A DNA stretch of 17,804 nucleotides from contig JAYORG010000024.1 in NCBI GenBank assembly GCA_038123275.1, positions 1 to 17,804 of the forward strand, written 5' to 3'. Source of the stretch: CAJQHT01 sp038123275 (GTDB taxonomy: Bacteria; Pseudomonadota; Alphaproteobacteria; Rickettsiales; UBA1997). The translations under genes were made by a program, and so were the position numbers. A model generated the notes under the pieces. It made no database searches. It was given only the letters and a program-made list of their open reading frames with translations, and was not told the origin of the DNA. Numbering within the stretch: position 1 is the stretch's first letter; each line of letters starts with the position of its first letter. Shown here piece by piece: positions 15,204-17,804 of this stretch.

Positions 15204-16269
15204 AAATTTACTAATTGAACCAACCACAATTTGGCACTATTGGCAATATTTTGCCCTAAAAAATAGCCTTATTGGAGCTACCTCACTACTAATTTGCTTC
15301 TTTAGCATGAAATATTTCCTAAAATTTATTAATGCTAAAAATATTTGTCGTCAACCAATTCGTAAAGATGGTCCACAAACTCACTTAAAAGAAAAACAAA
15401 ACACACCCACAATGGGTGGTTTGGTAATAATTTTATCAACCATAATAACCGCAATATTATGGATTGACGTTACCAACAACTACATTGCATCAACCCTATT
15501 TATCTTTTTATCATTCTCTTTTATAGGGTTTATAGACGATCTTATGAAGGTTAATGGCAAAAACTCCAAAGGCTTTAAAGGCAGCATCAAGCTAATAATT
15601 CAAATTTTAATAGTTAGCATAACCCTAATATTTTTAGAGCATACTAATCCCATTTATTTAAATAATGAAATAGCAATTCCATTTAGCAATATGTCAATAA
15701 ATATTGGTCAATCATATATTTTATTTGCTATTATTGTGGTAGTTGGCTCTTCTAACTCTGTTAATTTAACCGATGGCCTTGATGGATTAGTTAGTATTCC
15801 TGCTATAATCACCTTAATTTCTTTAATAATTATCACATCTATAATTAATAATGAGCAATTATCTCAAAAATTTAATACAAACTTTATAAGACATAGTGAT
15901 AATATAGCATTTTTATGCTCTGCTTTAATTGGTTCTATTTTGGCCTTTCTAAAATTTAACTTAAAACCAGCAAAAATATTCATGGGAGATGTTGGTAGCC
16001 TTGGAATTGGTGCAATGCTTGGAATTATTGCTATCATTTTAAAAATTGAATTAGTATTTTTTATAATTGCCTTATTATTTGTAATTGAAGCTGTATCAGT
16101 AATATTACAAGTTGCTTCTTTTAAAATTAGAAAAAAACGAATTTTTCTAATGGCTCCAATTCATCATCACTTTGAAAAATTGGGCTGGAAAGAAACAAAA
16201 GTTGTAAAAACATTTTGGACAGTTTCATTAATATTTGCCGTAATTGGTTTACTAGGATTTATCGTATGA
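15196..16269 (+). CDS. mraY: Phospho-N-acetylmuramoyl-pentapeptide transferase
   Basis: MraY moves phospho-MurNAc-pentapeptide from UDP to undecaprenyl phosphate in the inner membrane, making lipid I. The 357-residue protein has about ten membrane segments. Catalytic motifs are visible: the PTMGGL segment, FIDDLMKVNGKNSKGF (aspartates near 114-115), NSVNLTDGLDGL (near 187-198), MGDVGSLGIGAMLG (near 263) and the cytoplasmic loop MAPIHHHFEKLGWKE. It begins before the murF stop codon and ends with an ATGA overlap onto the next gene. In most bacteria murD comes next in the dcw cluster; here cimA does. Confidence 0.97.
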   Translation: MLENLLIEPTTIWHYWQYFALKNSLIGATSLLICFFSMKYFLKFINAKNICRQPIRKDGPQTHLKEKQNTPTMGGLVIILSTIITAILWIDVTNNYIASTLFIFLSFSFIGFIDDLMKVNGKNSKGFKGSIKLIIQILIVSITLIFLEHTNPIYLNNEIAIPFSNMSINIGQSYILFAIIVVVGSSNSVNLTDGLDGLVSIPAIITLISLIIITSIINNEQLSQKFNTNFIRHSDNIAFLCSALIGSILAFLKFNLKPAKIFMGDVGSLGIGAMLGIIAIILKIELVFFIIALLFVIEAVSVILQVASFKIRKKRIFLMAPIHHHFEKLGWKETKVVKTFWTVSLIFAVIGLLGFIV

Positions 16270-17804
16270 CACAAAAAGAAAGAATATATCTCTACGATTC
16301 GACATTAAGAGATGGAGCTCAAACCAGCACAATAAGCTTTAATGGCAAAGATAAGCAAGATATATCTAAAATGCTTAATGACCTTGGTATTGATTATATC
16401 GAAGGTGGATGGCCTGGAGCCAACCCAACAGATAATGAATTCTTTGATAATTTACCAAAATTAAATAAGTCAAAATTTACTGCCTTTGGCATGACAAGTC
16501 GCGCTAATAATTCAGCTGAAAATGACCCTGGACTCAATGCTTTAATTAATAGTGCTGCACCTTGTATTTGTATCTTTGGTAAAAGCTGGGAGTTTCACCT
16601 AAAGCACGCTCTAAACATTTCCAAAGAGGAAAACTACAAAATAATAGCCGACTCAATAAAACATATCACCAGCAAAGGTAAAGAAGCCATGTTTGACGCC
16701 GAACATTTTTTTGATGGCTATAAAGATAACCCTGAATTTGCTTTAAAATGTGCTAAAACTGCTTATGAAAATGGTGCTAAGTGGATAATTCTATGCGACA
16801 CCAATGGTGGTACATTGCCAAGCGAAATTCATAAAATTGTCTTAGAAGTTAAAAAACACATACCAGGACAAAATTTAGGAATTCATTGCCACAATGATAC
16901 CGGCAATGCCGTAGCCAACTCAATAGCAGCCGTTGAAGCTGGTGTACGTCAAATTCAAGGCACAATTAATGGCCTTGGAGAAAGATGCGGCAATGCCAAT
17001 TTAATATCACTAATACCGACATTAATGTTAAAAATGGGTTATGATGTTGGCATAGACAATAAACAACTTAAAAATCTAGTTAAAGTATCAAATTTCTTGG
17101 ATAACTTAATTACAAAAGATCCAAATCGTTTTGCCCCTTACGTTGGTGAATTTGCCTTTGCCCATAAAGGTGGTGTGCATGTTTCAGCAATTGCCAAAAA
17201 TCCACAATCTTACGAACATATACAACCAGAAACAATAGGAAATCAAAGAAAGATCTTAATATCTAATCAAGCAGGTCGATCAAATATAATAGATCGCCTT
17301 AAATCAATTGGTCTAAAAGAAGGTGATAATATAAAATATCACCAAATATCAGACTTAGTCAACAAAGTAAAAGAATTAGAGGCTAAAGGATATGCTTACG
17401 ATGAAGCTGATGCTAGCTTTGAAATTTTAGTAAAAAAACAACTAAGCATAATACCAAACTATTTTAAATTAATAAATTTTAAAGTTTTAATAGAAAGAAG
17501 GTTTAATGCCAAAGGAGATCTAACCAATATCGCCGAAGCTACGGTAAAAATAAAAGTTAAAGATGAAGAAGTTTTAACTGTATCAGAGGGAAATGGCCCT
17601 GTTAATGCACTAGATAGCGCCTTAAGAAAAGCTCTATCAAAATATTACCCTAAACTTAGTGATATTCGCCTAACAGATTATAAAGTAAGAATTTTAACCC
17701 CATCTAAAGCCACCAAAGCTACTACTAGAGTACAAATAGAATCACAAGATGAAGATGGAAATAAATGGACAACAATAGGAGTCAGCGAAAATATCTTAGA
17801 CGCC
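16266..17804 (+). CDS. cimA: (R)-citramalate synthase, cut by the right edge
   Basis: CimA condenses acetyl-CoA with pyruvate to (R)-citramalate, the first step of a threonine-independent route to isoleucine. The 513 visible residues include the HMGL-like TIM barrel: LYDSTLRDGAQTSTISF (11-16 is DSTLRD), YIEGGWPGANPTDNEFF, FDAEHFFDGYKDNPE, LCDTNGGTLPSE, GIHCHNDTGNA (near 205-215), INGLGERCGNANL and HKGGVHVSAI. The C-terminal LeuA-type regulatory domain starts near 400 (NYFKLINFKVLIERRF, then SEGNGPVNALDSALRKAL) and is nearly complete. The IEGGWPGANP and AEHFFDGYK patterns favour citramalate synthase over 2-isopropylmalate synthase or homocitrate synthase. The ATG shares four bases with the mraY end (ATGA). 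An AGGA lies eight bases upstream, a rare recognisable Shine-Dalgarno here. The stop is beyond the window, probably within a few tens of codons. Confidence 0.93.
   Translation, partial: MTQKERIYLYDSTLRDGAQTSTISFNGKDKQDISKMLNDLGIDYIEGGWPGANPTDNEFFDNLPKLNKSKFTAFGMTSRANNSAENDPGLNALINSAAPCICIFGKSWEFHLKHALNISKEENYKIIADSIKHITSKGKEAMFDAEHFFDGYKDNPEFALKCAKTAYENGAKWIILCDTNGGTLPSEIHKIVLEVKKHIPGQNLGIHCHNDTGNAVANSIAAVEAGVRQIQGTINGLGERCGNANLISLIPTLMLKMGYDVGIDNKQLKNLVKVSNFLDNLITKDPNRFAPYVGEFAFAHKGGVHVSAIAKNPQSYEHIQPETIGNQRKILISNQAGRSNIIDRLKSIGLKEGDNIKYHQISDLVNKVKELEAKGYAYDEADASFEILVKKQLSIIPNYFKLINFKVLIERRFNAKGDLTNIAEATVKIKVKDEEVLTVSEGNGPVNALDSALRKALSKYYPKLSDIRLTDYKVRILTPSKATKATTRVQIESQDEDGNKWTTIGVSENILDA

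Noticed and set aside
1..17804. CRISPR array, prophage, toxin-antitoxin pair or multi-gene defence system.
   Set aside because: I saw no regularly spaced repeats, phage structural genes, or adjacent small gene pairs with toxin or antitoxin features. The lone nuclease fusion is the only defence-like gene.

Overview
The window is an AT-rich stretch (by eye about 30% GC) of a bacterial chromosome. Most of its genes are core housekeeping genes. Several traits point tentatively to an alphaproteobacterium, perhaps in or near the Rickettsiales or another host-associated lineage: the short pyruvate dehydrogenase E1 alpha/beta pair, where E1 beta has no lipoyl domain; the dnaG-rpoD pair; a Sel1-repeat protein; compact overlapping genes; and low GC. 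No rRNA, tRNA or complete mobile element is present, so the placement rests on gene content only.

Layout. Positions 1-3455 look like an accessory segment. They hold a minus-strand gene that fuses a DUF1016/YhcG-type N-terminal region to a staphylococcal-nuclease-like domain, a plus-strand Sel1-repeat protein with unrecognised flanking regions, and gaps containing hairpins and a possible mobile-element scar. A minus-strand agmatinase-family gene (3456-4355) follows. It has lost residues expected at the metal centre.

From 4502 to the right edge every gene is on the plus strand, tightly packed and often overlapping: pdhA, pdhB, an ftsB/divIC-like gene, a CTP-dependent lipid kinase-like membrane protein, dnaG, rpoD, tyrS, a pfkB-family (adenosine kinase-like) gene, murF, mraY and cimA. 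The cimA gene runs off the right edge. A good sigma-70-type promoter (TTGACA, 17-base spacer, TATTTT) lies just before pdhA. The largest later gaps are the 65-66 base pdhB-ftsB gap, which has a 10-bp inverted repeat, and the rpoD-tyrS gap, which has a REP-like element.

Function. The run combines central carbon metabolism (pyruvate to acetyl-CoA), acetyl-CoA and pyruvate use for isoleucine synthesis (CimA), replication priming (DnaG), the primary sigma factor (RpoD), tyrosine charging (TyrS), purine nucleoside salvage (PfkB) and peptidoglycan precursor synthesis and division (MurF, MraY, FtsB). A cell that makes peptidoglycan precursors and citramalate is less reduced than Rickettsia-type parasites. 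Recognisable Shine-Dalgarno sequences are rare at the starts. I found no convincing complete new multi-gene system. The most unusual items are the nuclease fusion, the altered agmatinase, and the citramalate synthase overlapping mraY.
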